A DNA stretch of 24,214 nt from a virus. Shown here piece after piece: positions 8,237 through 16,251 of this stretch. Position numbers and translations under genes: made by a program. The notes under the pieces were generated by a model. That model worked only from the letters and a program-made list of their open reading frames with translations. It was not told where the DNA came from and made no database searches. Positions within the stretch are counted from its first letter, which is position 1. Each line of letters starts with the position of its first letter. The stretch is taken from positions 1-24,214 of IMG/VR virus record IMGVR_UViG_3300048921_000235, one strand, 5' to 3'.

Positions 8237-8745
8237 GGCGCGGCCCCTTTCAGGCAATAGGCCATCTCCGCCGCCCGACGACGCTCCAGCCCCTTGGATT
8301 TAACCCCGTTGACATACACCCAGCGCGGCAACTGCTGACAGGCGCTGCGCCACTCCTCCCGCTTGATGAAACCTGCCAGTGTGGAGTCACACGCCGCCGT
8401 TACGCCGACGTTAAAGGCAAAGGACACAGTCGCGTCATAAACCGGCGGCGGCATCGTGACAGGCATACAGCGGCCTATGGCACGCTCTACCCGATACACG
8501 TCGACCACCAGATTGACGGCGGCTTGGCGCTTGCTGATCACCGCGCCCGGCGATACATCGGCAGTGTGCCCGATGCCGCTGGTCCAGACTCCCGCTTGGC
8601 ACTGGTAGGGCGACAACTGGCAGCCTTCAAAATCAGCCAGCAGACGCAATCCGCCCTCAGAGGTATGCAGCGCGCTGTATTGCGGCAGCAGCGCTGCCAA
8701 TGCCAGCACGGCGGCCACCGTGCAGCGTTTAGCGATTGAGTTCAT
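8233..8745 (-). CDS. K: SAR endolysin, P1 Lyz-like (GH24 muramidase)
   Basis: A 170-residue glycoside hydrolase family 24 lysozyme that cleaves peptidoglycan. The N-terminus is a weakly hydrophobic signal-arrest-release segment (CTVAAVLALAALLPQYSA) rather than a cleaved signal. The catalytic pattern is E40-8aa-C49-5aa-T55, with extra cysteines at 42 and 8. This mirrors phage P1 Lyz, where the catalytic Cys51 is caged by Cys44 and freed when Cys13 leaves the membrane. The enzyme is therefore probably inactive while tethered and activated when the holin depolarises the membrane. It overlaps the holin gene upstream and LysB downstream. Confidence 0.92.
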   Translation of the reverse strand: MNSIAKRCTVAAVLALAALLPQYSALHTSEGGLRLLADFEGCQLSPYQCQAGVWTSGIGHTADVSPGAVISKRQAAVNLVVDVYRVERAIGRCMPVTMPPPVYDATVSFAFNVGVTAACDSTLAGFIKREEWRSACQQLPRWVYVNGVKSKGLERRRAAEMAYCLKGAAP

Positions 8746-8938
8746 CGAATGCCCTCCGGCTGACGCCGAGCTTGTTCAGCAACTGGTAGCTTTTGCGGCG
8801 GTAGTACCAGTTAACGAGAAAGGTGCCGACGCCGACGGCGGCCCCGACCATAAAAGCGATGTCCTGCGGCGAATACTTGCCGATCCACGCAAGGAACACC
8901 GCCACCGCATAGGCTAAAAATGAGGTGATGCGCTCCAT
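8729..8938 (-). CDS. Y: holin (HP1-family-like)
   Basis: A 69-residue protein with two hydrophobic stretches (FLAYAVAVFLAWIG and IAFMVGAAVGVGTFLVNWYY) and a basic, polar C-terminus (RRKSYQLLNKLG). It fits a two-helix class II holin and resembles the HP1-family phage holins rather than P2 gpY itself, but sits in the Y position between X and K. The ATG at 8938 is chosen because GGG lies upstream at good spacing; one at 8950 would add four residues. It should trigger activation of the SAR endolysin. Confidence 0.8.
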   Translation of the reverse strand: MERITSFLAYAVAVFLAWIGKYSPQDIAFMVGAAVGVGTFLVNWYYRRKSYQLLNKLGVSRRAFDELNR

Positions 8939-8940
8939 TG

Positions 8941-9144
8941 TTAATCCCATAAATTGACGGTTTCACGCTGCGGCGCGGGGGTCACGTCCGGCAGCTCGAT
9001 CGGCTGGCCGTGGGGCAAAATTACCCCGGCATCGGCCAGCCCTGCATTGAGTGAATAAACCTGCTCAACCACACCCTGCGTGCGCCCGTAGTAGCGCCAG
9101 CAAATCGCGTCAACGGTGTCGCCCTGCAGGGCGTAGACTTTCAT
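8941..9144 (-). CDS. X: tail protein gpX
   Basis: The 67-residue protein matches P2 gpX in length and sequence (start MKVYALQGDTVDAICWRYYG). It belongs to a small LysM-like tail protein family that is essential for P2 tail formation. Its start overlaps the L stop (ATGA). Confidence 0.93.
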   Translation of the reverse strand: MKVYALQGDTVDAICWRYYGRTQGVVEQVYSLNAGLADAGVILPHGQPIELPDVTPAPQRETVNLWD

Positions 9145-9629
9145 CAGAGCAACCCGATGATGCAGTGAGATCGCTCGGCCACATTGCTGATCGCATTACG
9201 GGCGTTGCGCCACAGCTCGCCGATTGAGGCTTCAATCACATCGGCCTTACGGCCGCCGGTGGCGGTAGTGTCTACACTGCGGTATTGCTCCGAGAGCGTC
9301 GCCATGGTCATGGCGCTAACGGCGTTGCGGTACTCACTCACCCGCACACTTTCGCCGTCAATCTGGTCGCCCGGCACATCCTCCAGTCGCTGGTAGCCGT
9401 CGGCCATCTGGTCGCGGCGGAAGGTGAACAGCTCGGCGTTGACCTCCGCCATCGCGCTTTTAATCGCCAGTCGCAACCGCGGGGCGGTGATCGTACCTTC
9501 AATGCGCATAACATCGCGCACCTCCGCCGGGCGGATGTCCGGGAAGAAAAAGACGTTTTTAACGATCGGCTCATCCTCCGGGCGCGGTGCGGGCGCGTCC
9601 GGGCGTGGCGTATGAATTACGATGCTCAT
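9144..9629 (-). CDS. L: head completion/stabilisation protein gpL
   Basis: A 161-residue protein of the P2 gpL family (about 169 residues in P2), which seals or stabilises the filled head and joins it to the tail. Typical segments are FFFPDIRPAEVRDVMRIEGT and the C-terminal SIGELWRNARNAIS. The ATG at 9629 is supported by GAGGT four bases upstream. The gene is separated from M by a 92-base gap, unusual in this otherwise overlapping operon. Confidence 0.93.
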   Translation of the reverse strand: MSIVIHTPRPDAPAPRPEDEPIVKNVFFFPDIRPAEVRDVMRIEGTITAPRLRLAIKSAMAEVNAELFTFRRDQMADGYQRLEDVPGDQIDGESVRVSEYRNAVSAMTMATLSEQYRSVDTTATGGRKADVIEASIGELWRNARNAISNVAERSHCIIGLL

Positions 9630-9721
9630 GTGACCTCAAAAAATAGGGGGCGGTGGACGACGGCGTTGACGAGGTGAAACCTGTCGCGGCCGTCGTGCCG
9701 CCCGGCGCGGGGCGCGTTCTG

Positions 9722-10381
9722 TCAGCGGCTGGCGGCGGTGCGTATCGCCCGCTCCAGCCGTTCAATGTCCTTTTTCACGCCGCAGCCGTTATGCAACTGC
9801 AACGCACGTTTCAGGTGATTTAACGCCAGTTCAGCCCTGCCCGTTTCGCGCAAGACGTACCCGGTGATCTTGTGCAGCTTGGCGCGCACTTGGTCGGGCA
9901 TGTCTTCTGCGTCGGTGAGTTCCATGGTCTGCATGAGGTGGTCAATATTGACCGGCTCCCCGGCCTCATGGGCGCGGGTGGCAGACTCGGCGACGTCTTC
10001 TGCGATGAGGTACGGCGTGGAGCGCGCGAAGTTGCCCGGTGGGGCCAGCTTGTGGCGCAACGCATAGCGGGCAATGTCCAGCGCACCGGGGATGTCCCCG
10101 GCATCCAGTCGCCAGATCATGACCGTCATCAGAATGGCGTCCTGCACGCCGTTACCTTCGGCCAGCACTCCGGCAACCCATGGGGCATAGTCCGGCAGCA
10201 GTTGGCGCTTGAGTTCGGCCTTGCGCTCTTGTGAGCGTATCTGCTTGAGCTTTCGCTTATCTTCATAGAGTTTAAGCATCATCAGTTCGTAGCCGTTGGC
10301 ATGGCGCAGCGGGTCATTTTTCCGCTGCGCGGCCTCGACCGCTGACTGGCGCAAAAGGTGACGGCGGGCAGGGCTAGTCAT
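9722..10381 (-). CDS. M: terminase small subunit gpM
   Basis: A 219-residue protein of the P2 gpM endonuclease/small terminase subunit family, which with gpP cuts cos and packages DNA. Family features are the N-terminal SPARRHLLRQ, the basic region KLYEDKRKLKQIRSQERKAE and the central LLPDYAPWVAGVLAEGNGVQD. It is about 28 residues shorter than P2 gpM (247), and its stop is followed by 92 GC-rich bases before L. Its target should be the cos site at 18713-18731. Confidence 0.93.
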   Translation of the reverse strand: MTSPARRHLLRQSAVEAAQRKNDPLRHANGYELMMLKLYEDKRKLKQIRSQERKAELKRQLLPDYAPWVAGVLAEGNGVQDAILMTVMIWRLDAGDIPGALDIARYALRHKLAPPGNFARSTPYLIAEDVAESATRAHEAGEPVNIDHLMQTMELTDAEDMPDQVRAKLHKITGYVLRETGRAELALNHLKRALQLHNGCGVKKDIERLERAIRTAASR

Positions 10382-10383
10382 GG

Positions 10384-11601
10384 TTATTTACCGCCTTTCA
10401 CTTTGTCGTCTACCGGAGCTTCCTCCGGGCCTTTCACCTCAACATCAGCAACAGGCTCCACCGGGGCAACAGCAGCTTTCACCGCTTCAACGATGGCACC
10501 GGCCAGCGTCTTGATGTCCTCACCAGAAGATGTCAGCGCCGCCTTGGTCTGCGGATCGGTTGGCTTAGCAGGCAACAACTCGATGTTTTCCACCAATGCG
10601 CCGCAGGCGTAATCCTCCACCACGTAATCCTCGTTGATGGATTCGTAGTTTTCGATACGGTCTCGCTTAGAGTTTTCCACCATATGACGGCGGTGCGTGT
10701 CTTCCTGCCAATAAATCGACAGATTATCCATGCGGGTGATCAGCAGCGCATCCGCCGGGAAGTAAGGTACGCGGATTGCGGGCAGATTGCCGATGCGCTT
10801 CTGGCTGATAATCAGATCGGCGGCCATCGCCTCAGTGTTCGGCTGTTCCTGATTGACCAGCGGGAAGTATTTATCCGCTAGCAACTGACGACCGCAGATC
10901 ACCACCAATTCCGGGTCTTCCTGATACCACGGCGCGATCAGGTTGTTGGTGGCATCCATCACCAGCGCATCGAGATTAGCGTAATCGCCACCGGCACCCA
11001 CGCGGAGCTTTTCAGACACCACGCTGCCATCTTCGGCAACCACTTTATTCATCACCCGGCTCGGCGCGTTCTCGCGGTATTTCTGCAGCCAGCCCGGCGC
11101 AATGTCCTGCAACAGCGGGAACTTGATGCGGTTGGAGGTTTTCGCACGGTGCGTGCCGTTAAAGCCGATCATGATGCGGTCTAACGCCTGGCGTTTCACA
11201 ATCGCATCGCGTAAGCGGGTCTGGAAATCCTGATAACGTGCCCACAGGTCAAGGGTGTTATAGCGAATGTGGAAATCGTAGTTCACCTGCTGGCAGAAAT
11301 AGCCCTCGGCATCCAGCGTGGCAAAGTCAGCAGTTTCGCGCTCATCGCCGCCTGCGGTGTCGGTGTTGCTGGCAATCGTGCCGCTGACATTCAGCCCAAT
11401 TTTTTCCGCTTTCATCTCCGGCACCGGCACAATGTTGATGCGGGTCAGAAATGAGGAGGAATCCTGTACACGGGTCATGATGGTCTGCGTGACAGACGGC
11501 TCTACGCTGAATTTCTTATCCAGATCACCGGTGTCGACGCCGTTCAGCTCGGCCAAGCGAGACATAAAAGCATTAAATTTAAAGCGAGTTTGCTTGCGCA
11601 T
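10384..11601 (-). CDS. N: major capsid protein precursor gpN
   Basis: A 405-residue HK97-fold capsid protein of the P2 gpN family. The start MRKQTRFKFNAFMSRLAELNGV and the motifs IGFNGTHRAKTSNRIKFPLLQD and RRHMVENSKRDRIENYESINEDYVVED are characteristic. In P2 about 31 N-terminal residues are removed by the gpO protease. This copy has a tail of about 50 residues beyond the P2 endpoint (357), rich in alanine, valine, proline, glutamate and lysine (AVAPVEPVADVEVKGPEEAP). It lies between O and M in the PO operon. Confidence 0.96.
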   Translation of the reverse strand: MRKQTRFKFNAFMSRLAELNGVDTGDLDKKFSVEPSVTQTIMTRVQDSSSFLTRINIVPVPEMKAEKIGLNVSGTIASNTDTAGGDERETADFATLDAEGYFCQQVNYDFHIRYNTLDLWARYQDFQTRLRDAIVKRQALDRIMIGFNGTHRAKTSNRIKFPLLQDIAPGWLQKYRENAPSRVMNKVVAEDGSVVSEKLRVGAGGDYANLDALVMDATNNLIAPWYQEDPELVVICGRQLLADKYFPLVNQEQPNTEAMAADLIISQKRIGNLPAIRVPYFPADALLITRMDNLSIYWQEDTHRRHMVENSKRDRIENYESINEDYVVEDYACGALVENIELLPAKPTDPQTKAALTSSGEDIKTLAGAIVEAVKAAVAPVEPVADVEVKGPEEAPVDDKVKGGK

Positions 11602-11643
11602 TTTTATTCCTGTTTTTATTCGGTTTTATCGGGTGTGGCTGCC

Positions 11644-12459
11644 TTAGCAGTCGGTCAGCACGTCCTGCGCACCGTTGCCGCCGGTGGCTTCCGGGCGCGT
11701 CGGCTGGCTAAAGTCTTCGGTGGTCGACAACTGCGTTTTCAGCGCAGTGAAAGCAGCGCGGCCGGTGTCTACCTGTTGCTTGAGGTTGGTGACTTCCTCA
11801 TTAAGCTCGGCCGTGGTCTGGGTAAAACGCGCCTCCGCTTCCTGTAGTTGCTCGGCCACGGTCAACAGCGCGCTTTCCATCTCACCAAAGCGCACATCGT
11901 CGGTAGCTTGCTTGCGGGTAAACATCGCCTTAACACGGGCAGAGAATGAGGGTTCAGAGTCAGCGGCAGGCTCAAAATCAAATTGGACTTCCAGCGGCGC
12001 GGAGAACTCAACGGCTTCATGGCGGCGGCTGAACTCCAGCATTTCAGTGCCGAGGCTGGCCGGATCATCGGTCACGGCCAACCCGACCAAATAGGCTTTG
12101 CCGGTCTTGGCGAAATCGCGGCGGATCTCCATCGAGGTGAAAACCTTTTGGCCTGCGCCGACCATCAACACCAGATCGGCGGTCGGGGCCAGACTGGCAT
12201 ACAGCGCCCATTTGCCATGCAGCAGCGGTTCGCCCGGCTCGTCGATTTTCTCGGCCTTCAGCTCAACCACACCGCCGTAACGGCGGAAATAGCCATCCGG
12301 CAAAATGCCCTTGATGTGTTCCATGTTGATACGTGCGCCATACACCTTCGTGCTGTAGGTCGCAGCCATCTGCTGAATATCCGCACCGCCGATCTCGCGG
12401 CCGTCAATGGTGTCGCCTTCAACGCCAATGCGGAAAAACTTAGAAACTTTCTTTGCCAT
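11644..12459 (-). CDS. O: capsid scaffold/protease gpO
   Basis: A 271-residue protein matching P2 gpO (284), a serine protease fused to an internal scaffold that directs capsid assembly and processes the capsid proteins. The proposed P2 triad is preserved as D19, H48 (NMEHIKG) and S109 (VFTSMEI, equivalent to S107). The C-terminal half is a long coiled coil (about 195-245), the scaffolding part. The ATG at 12459 is supported by GGAG eight bases upstream and gives the family start MAKKVSKFFRIGVEGD. It is the first gene of the long minus-strand late operon. Confidence 0.95.
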   Translation of the reverse strand: MAKKVSKFFRIGVEGDTIDGREIGGADIQQMAATYSTKVYGARINMEHIKGILPDGYFRRYGGVVELKAEKIDEPGEPLLHGKWALYASLAPTADLVLMVGAGQKVFTSMEIRRDFAKTGKAYLVGLAVTDDPASLGTEMLEFSRRHEAVEFSAPLEVQFDFEPAADSEPSFSARVKAMFTRKQATDDVRFGEMESALLTVAEQLQEAEARFTQTTAELNEEVTNLKQQVDTGRAAFTALKTQLSTTEDFSQPTRPEATGGNGAQDVLTDC

Positions 12460-12533
12460 GTAAACGGCTCCGGTTGTGGTGGTTGGGTTCGGGGCTAGTT
12501 TCAGGGGAATGGCGTCGCGTCTCAACGCGTTGC

Positions 12534-12556
12534 GGTTGGAAGATCTGAGGCACAAC
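12534..12556. promoter_or_regulatory. late activator site in the divergent O/P region
   Basis: It carries the same GGTTGGAAGATC 12-mer and following ACAAC as the site upstream of V. The dyad TTGG-N12-ACAA (12536-12555) resembles the P2 Ogr site TGT-N12-ACA. It lies between the divergently transcribed O and P genes, where P2 has its PO and PP late promoters. A centre about 86 bases from the O start allows the usual -55 placement with a short leader. Confidence 0.6.
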
Positions 12557-12601
12557 AAGGGCTTAATGCAGGGTGTCCGGCGCTTCCGTAGCCTTGACAT
12601 C

Positions 12602-14374
12602 ATGAAAACGACACCGACGACAACCATCATCAGCGATCCGCGCCGCCAAGCAGCCCTGCTCTACTGGCAGGGCTTCTCTGTGCGCCAAATTGCGGAGACG
12701 TTGAACGCCAAGGCACCCACCGTGCAGAGCTGGAAGCTGCGCGACAAATGGGACGATATCGCGCCCATTTCCCGCGTGGAGCAAAGCATGGAAGCGCGGT
12801 TGATTCAGCTCATTATGAAAACGCAAAAGGAGGGTATCGACTTCAAAGAAATTGACCTGCTCGGCCGCCAGATTGAACGGCTGGCACGGGTCAATCGCTA
12901 CTCAATGAGCGGTAACGAGGCAGACTTAAACCCGAATGTCGCCAACCGCAACAAAGGCGAGCGTAAGCCCGTCGAGCGCAACCTGTTCAGCGAGGCCGCC
13001 GTGGAGAAGCTGCAAAGCATCTTCATGGAAAATGCCTTCGAATATCAAATGGGGTGGTATCGCGCAGGGTTGCAGCATCGTATTCGCAACATCCTGAAAT
13101 CGCGCCAGATCGGCGCAACATTTTTCTTTGCCCGCGAGGCACTTCTCGATGCACTGACCACCGGCCGCAATCAGATTTTCCTGTCGGCTTCAAAGGCGCA
13201 GGCGCATGTATTCCGCAACTACATCATTGATTTTGCCCGGCTGGTAGATGTTGACCTGAAAGGCGATCCCATGGTGTTACCGAACGGCGCCCGCCTGATT
13301 TTTCTCGGCACCAATGTGCGCACCGCGCAGAGCTACACCGGCAACCTTTATCTGGATGAGTATTTCTGGATACCGAAGTTTCAGGAACTGCGCAAAGTCG
13401 CCAGCGGGATGTCACTGCACGCCAAATGGCGCACCACCTACTTTTCCACGCCATCCAGTCTTGCACACTCCGCTTATCCGTTCTGGTCGGGGGAGCTGTT
13501 CAACAAGGGCCGCCGCAGCAAGAACGACCATATTCAGCTCGACCTCAGTCACAGCCACCTTGCAAAAGGCGTGCTGTGCGGGGATGGGCAGTGGCGGCAG
13601 ATTGTCACGGTAGAGGATGCGCTGACCGGCGGCTGTAACCTGTTTGACCTCAATCAGCTCTCCCTTGAATACGCGCCATCAGAGTATCAAAACCTCTTGA
13701 TGTGCGAATTCGTGGACGATACCGCGTCAGTGTTCCCGTTCGCCGAGCTGCAAGGCTGCATGGTCGACACTCTGGAAGAGTGGGAGGACGTCAACCCGTA
13801 CGCCGTGCGGCCGTTCGGCTATCGCCCGGTATGGATTGGTTACGATCCGTCAGAAGCCAACGGCGGTGACAGCGCCGGGTGTGCAGTCATCGCGCCGCCT
13901 ATGGTGGCCGGTGGCAAATTCCGCGTGCTTGAACGCCACCAGTGGCAAGGCATGAACTTTGCCGATCAAGCCCAGAAAATCAAAGACCTCACCGAAAAAT
14001 ATTGCGTGGAGTACATCGGTATCGATGCGACCACCGTCGGGCAAGGTGTTTTCCAACTGGTGCGCGAATTCTTCCCGGCAGCGCGGGAAATCAAATACAC
14101 CCCTGAAATCAAAACCGCCATGGTGCTGAAAGCCAAAGACACCATCGGGCGCGGCTGTCTGGAATACGACACCAGCCACACCGATATCACCGCCGCCTTT
14201 ATGGCGATCCGCAAAACCATGACCGCCAGCGGCGCACGCTCCACCTACACCGCCAGCCGCAGCGAAGAAGCCAGCCACGCCGATGTCGCGTGGGCAATCA
14301 TGCACGCCTTGCTTAACGAACCGCTGACCGCAGGCAGCGGCCACAGCAGCCCGAACATTTTGGAGTTTTATTAA
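12602..14374 (+). CDS. P: terminase large subunit gpP (ATPase)
   Basis: From the ATG at 12602 the product is 590 residues, the same length as P2 gpP. An N-terminal helix-turn-helix (DPRRQAALLYWQGFSVRQIA, about 12-50) precedes the packaging ATPase. The ATPase has a Walker A-like LKSRQIGATFF (K166 to T173) and Walker B LYLDEYF (D252, E253). The nuclease-type region begins around WIGYDPSEANGGDSAG (about 415). With gpM it cuts cos and drives DNA into the capsid. No good ribosome binding site precedes 12602; an in-frame ATG at 12566 preceded by AAGGG would add 12 residues. Its stop overlaps the Q start. Confidence 0.95.
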   Translation: MKTTPTTTIISDPRRQAALLYWQGFSVRQIAETLNAKAPTVQSWKLRDKWDDIAPISRVEQSMEARLIQLIMKTQKEGIDFKEIDLLGRQIERLARVNRYSMSGNEADLNPNVANRNKGERKPVERNLFSEAAVEKLQSIFMENAFEYQMGWYRAGLQHRIRNILKSRQIGATFFFAREALLDALTTGRNQIFLSASKAQAHVFRNYIIDFARLVDVDLKGDPMVLPNGARLIFLGTNVRTAQSYTGNLYLDEYFWIPKFQELRKVASGMSLHAKWRTTYFSTPSSLAHSAYPFWSGELFNKGRRSKNDHIQLDLSHSHLAKGVLCGDGQWRQIVTVEDALTGGCNLFDLNQLSLEYAPSEYQNLLMCEFVDDTASVFPFAELQGCMVDTLEEWEDVNPYAVRPFGYRPVWIGYDPSEANGGDSAGCAVIAPPMVAGGKFRVLERHQWQGMNFADQAQKIKDLTEKYCVEYIGIDATTVGQGVFQLVREFFPAAREIKYTPEIKTAMVLKAKDTIGRGCLEYDTSHTDITAAFMAIRKTMTASGARSTYTASRSEEASHADVAWAIMHALLNEPLTAGSGHSSPNILEFY

Positions 14375-15393
14375 TGAGTAAGCGCAAAGGCCGCAAGGCA
14401 CTCACCTCCCCTGCCCCTACCACTCAGGGGCAAGACTTTGAGGCGTTCTCCTTTGGAGAGCCTTCTCCGGTGTTGGATAAGCGGGAAATTCTTGATTACA
14501 TCGAATGCACCGGTAACGGCAAATGGTACGAGCCGCCGATCTCGTTCGACGGGCTGGCGCGCAGCGTACGGGCCGCCGTTCACCACAGTTCACCGATGTT
14601 CGTGAAACGCAACATTTTGGCGTCTACCTTCATCCCCCACCCCATGCTGAGTCAGCAGGAATTTAGCCGTTATGCGCTGGATTATCTGGTGTTTGGTAAT
14701 GCCTTTTTAGAGGTAAGGAAAAACCAACTTGGCGAACCGCTTCGCCTGCAATGCTCACCGGCAAAATATACCCGCCGGGGTGTTAAACCAGATACATATT
14801 GGTTTGTACAAGACTGGAAAGAGCCTCACCAATTTGCGCCGGGAAACGTGTTTCATCTGATTGAGCCGGATATCAATCAAGAGCTGTACGGCCTGCCGGA
14901 GTACCTGAGCGCCTTGAATTCTGCGTGGCTGAATGAAGCGGCGACATTGTTCCGCCGCAAGTATTACCAGAACGGCGCACATGCCGGTTACATCCTGTAT
15001 ATGACCGACGCGGCACAGAGCACCAGCGACGTCGACAGGATGCGCCAAGCCATGCGAGATACAAAGGGGCTGGGTAACTTCCGCAATTTGTTTATGTATG
15101 CACCGAACGGTAAACCCGATGGCATAAAAATCTTGCCACTGAGTGAAGTCGCTACCAAAGACGACTTTTTCAATATCAAGAATGCTACACGGGATGATTT
15201 ACTGAGCGCGCATCGTGTTCCACCTCAGATGATGGGGATTATCCCGAACAATACTGGGGGGTTTGGGGATATTGAAAAGGCTAGTCAGGTATTTGTGCGC
15301 AATGAACTACGCCCCCTTCAGAAACGCATTTCAGAATTGAATAAATGGCTGAGTATGGATGTTGTTAATTTCATAGACTACAAATTAAATTAA
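14374..15393 (+). CDS. Q: portal protein gpQ
   Basis: A 339-residue protein of the P2 gpQ portal family (344 in P2), the dodecameric ring through which DNA enters and leaves the head. The segments GKWYEPPISFDGLARS, HHSSPMFVKRNIL and NIKNATRDDLLSAHRVPPQ are characteristic. The start shares bases with the P stop (TAATG). It is the last phage structural gene before the AT-rich cargo and is followed directly by a terminator-like hairpin. Confidence 0.96.
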   Translation: MSKRKGRKALTSPAPTTQGQDFEAFSFGEPSPVLDKREILDYIECTGNGKWYEPPISFDGLARSVRAAVHHSSPMFVKRNILASTFIPHPMLSQQEFSRYALDYLVFGNAFLEVRKNQLGEPLRLQCSPAKYTRRGVKPDTYWFVQDWKEPHQFAPGNVFHLIEPDINQELYGLPEYLSALNSAWLNEAATLFRRKYYQNGAHAGYILYMTDAAQSTSDVDRMRQAMRDTKGLGNFRNLFMYAPNGKPDGIKILPLSEVATKDDFFNIKNATRDDLLSAHRVPPQMMGIIPNNTGGFGDIEKASQVFVRNELRPLQKRISELNKWLSMDVVNFIDYKLN

Positions 15394-15400
15394 GCTCAAC

Positions 15401-15423
15401 GGGGACATATCACTGTCCCTTTT
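15401..15423 (+). terminator. rho-independent terminator after Q
   Basis: GGGAC (15402-15406) pairs with GTCCC (15415-15419) around an 8-base loop, followed by TTTT. It begins 8 bases after the Q stop and separates the P-Q operon from the convergent cargo gene ending at 15429. Confidence 0.75.
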
Positions 15424-15428
15424 CACCC

Positions 15429-16238
15429 TTATAATTTATCCTTATAAGCATGTTTACTATACAAATCGGTTACACCGAGCTCTATTAATTTATTTTTAAA
15501 CCCATTACTCAAACTATATTCTTGCAAAAGAGAGTACTTTTCTATCAATTTTTTTGATGCCCCCCCACGGCTCGATAAGCCATTTAGAAAAAGAGCGCCT
15601 GATTCAATTGAAGAAATTTGAGCTCTTACTAATTTAGCATATTTTATTTTTTCTTTTACGGTAAGGAAAGACGCCTCATCTATGTGCTTAAATATATGGT
15701 AAATATTTCTAAAATAATGACCAACATTAGAAAAATTACCCTCATCTAAATATACCAAATCAACAGAGGATTTTACTCTATCGACAATGGGAATTTCGTC
15801 ACTGACTTCATTCAGAAACTTGAATTTAACTTCTGTCGAATACCACTCCAGGGCATCTCTTCCTCTCACACTAAATGAACTTTCAGCATAAGAAACGTTA
15901 ATTTCAGATAAGTTATCCTTATGGAACCTTAATAATTCAAAGAGTACTGACTCAAATGATTGAATAGAGGATCGTTTTGATGTTGAATAAAGGGTCAAAC
16001 AAACCAGAACAATAGAAATAAAACTCAGTCCGGGATTAAGAACCCCACCAACATAATCACCAAACTGCCCCCATTTCTCTACTGAATCACTAACAGGAAG
16101 CTCACTAAAATGTGACCAATAATAATATAACGCGCCAACAACAAAACATGCAGCAAAAACAAAAAGAACTATAATAATAGAATGATTTATAATGCCATCT
16201 AAGAGTCTATTAAATCTTGATCTCGAACCAAAATCCAT
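15429..16238 (-). CDS. putative AbiC-type phage abortive infection membrane protein
   Basis: The 269-residue product has two membrane segments (about 18-40 and 68-85) around the family motif WGQFGDYVGGVLNP. A cytoplasmic region follows with LLRFHKDN (102-109), HYFRNIYHIFKHID (174-187) and RAQIS (205-209). This arrangement matches the putative phage abortive infection family (Pfam putAbiC). Members block phage growth in some hosts by unknown means. The ATG at 16238 is chosen because AAGGTGG lies five bases upstream; a longer frame would overlap the ASCH gene. It starts 13 bases after the ASCH stop, so the two probably form one transcription unit. It is AT-rich like the rest of the cargo. The family call is by motif memory. 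Confidence 0.8.
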   Translation of the reverse strand: MDFGSRSRFNRLLDGIINHSIIIVLFVFAACFVVGALYYYWSHFSELPVSDSVEKWGQFGDYVGGVLNPGLSFISIVLVCLTLYSTSKRSSIQSFESVLFELLRFHKDNLSEINVSYAESSFSVRGRDALEWYSTEVKFKFLNEVSDEIPIVDRVKSSVDLVYLDEGNFSNVGHYFRNIYHIFKHIDEASFLTVKEKIKYAKLVRAQISSIESGALFLNGLSSRGGASKKLIEKYSLLQEYSLSNGFKNKLIELGVTDLYSKHAYKDKL

Positions 16239-16251
16239 CTCTGCCACCTTA

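Noticed and set aside
9571-9765. 64-residue frame across the M/L gap as a separate gene
   Set aside because: It overlaps both genes, has no ribosome binding site and reads as proline/threonine-rich low complexity; it is kept only as a possible sign of a frameshift.
13850-14401. 183-residue open frame opposite the terminase gene
   Set aside because: It is a glycine/valine/phenylalanine-rich shadow of gpP and overlaps the Q start; the + strand gene is certain.
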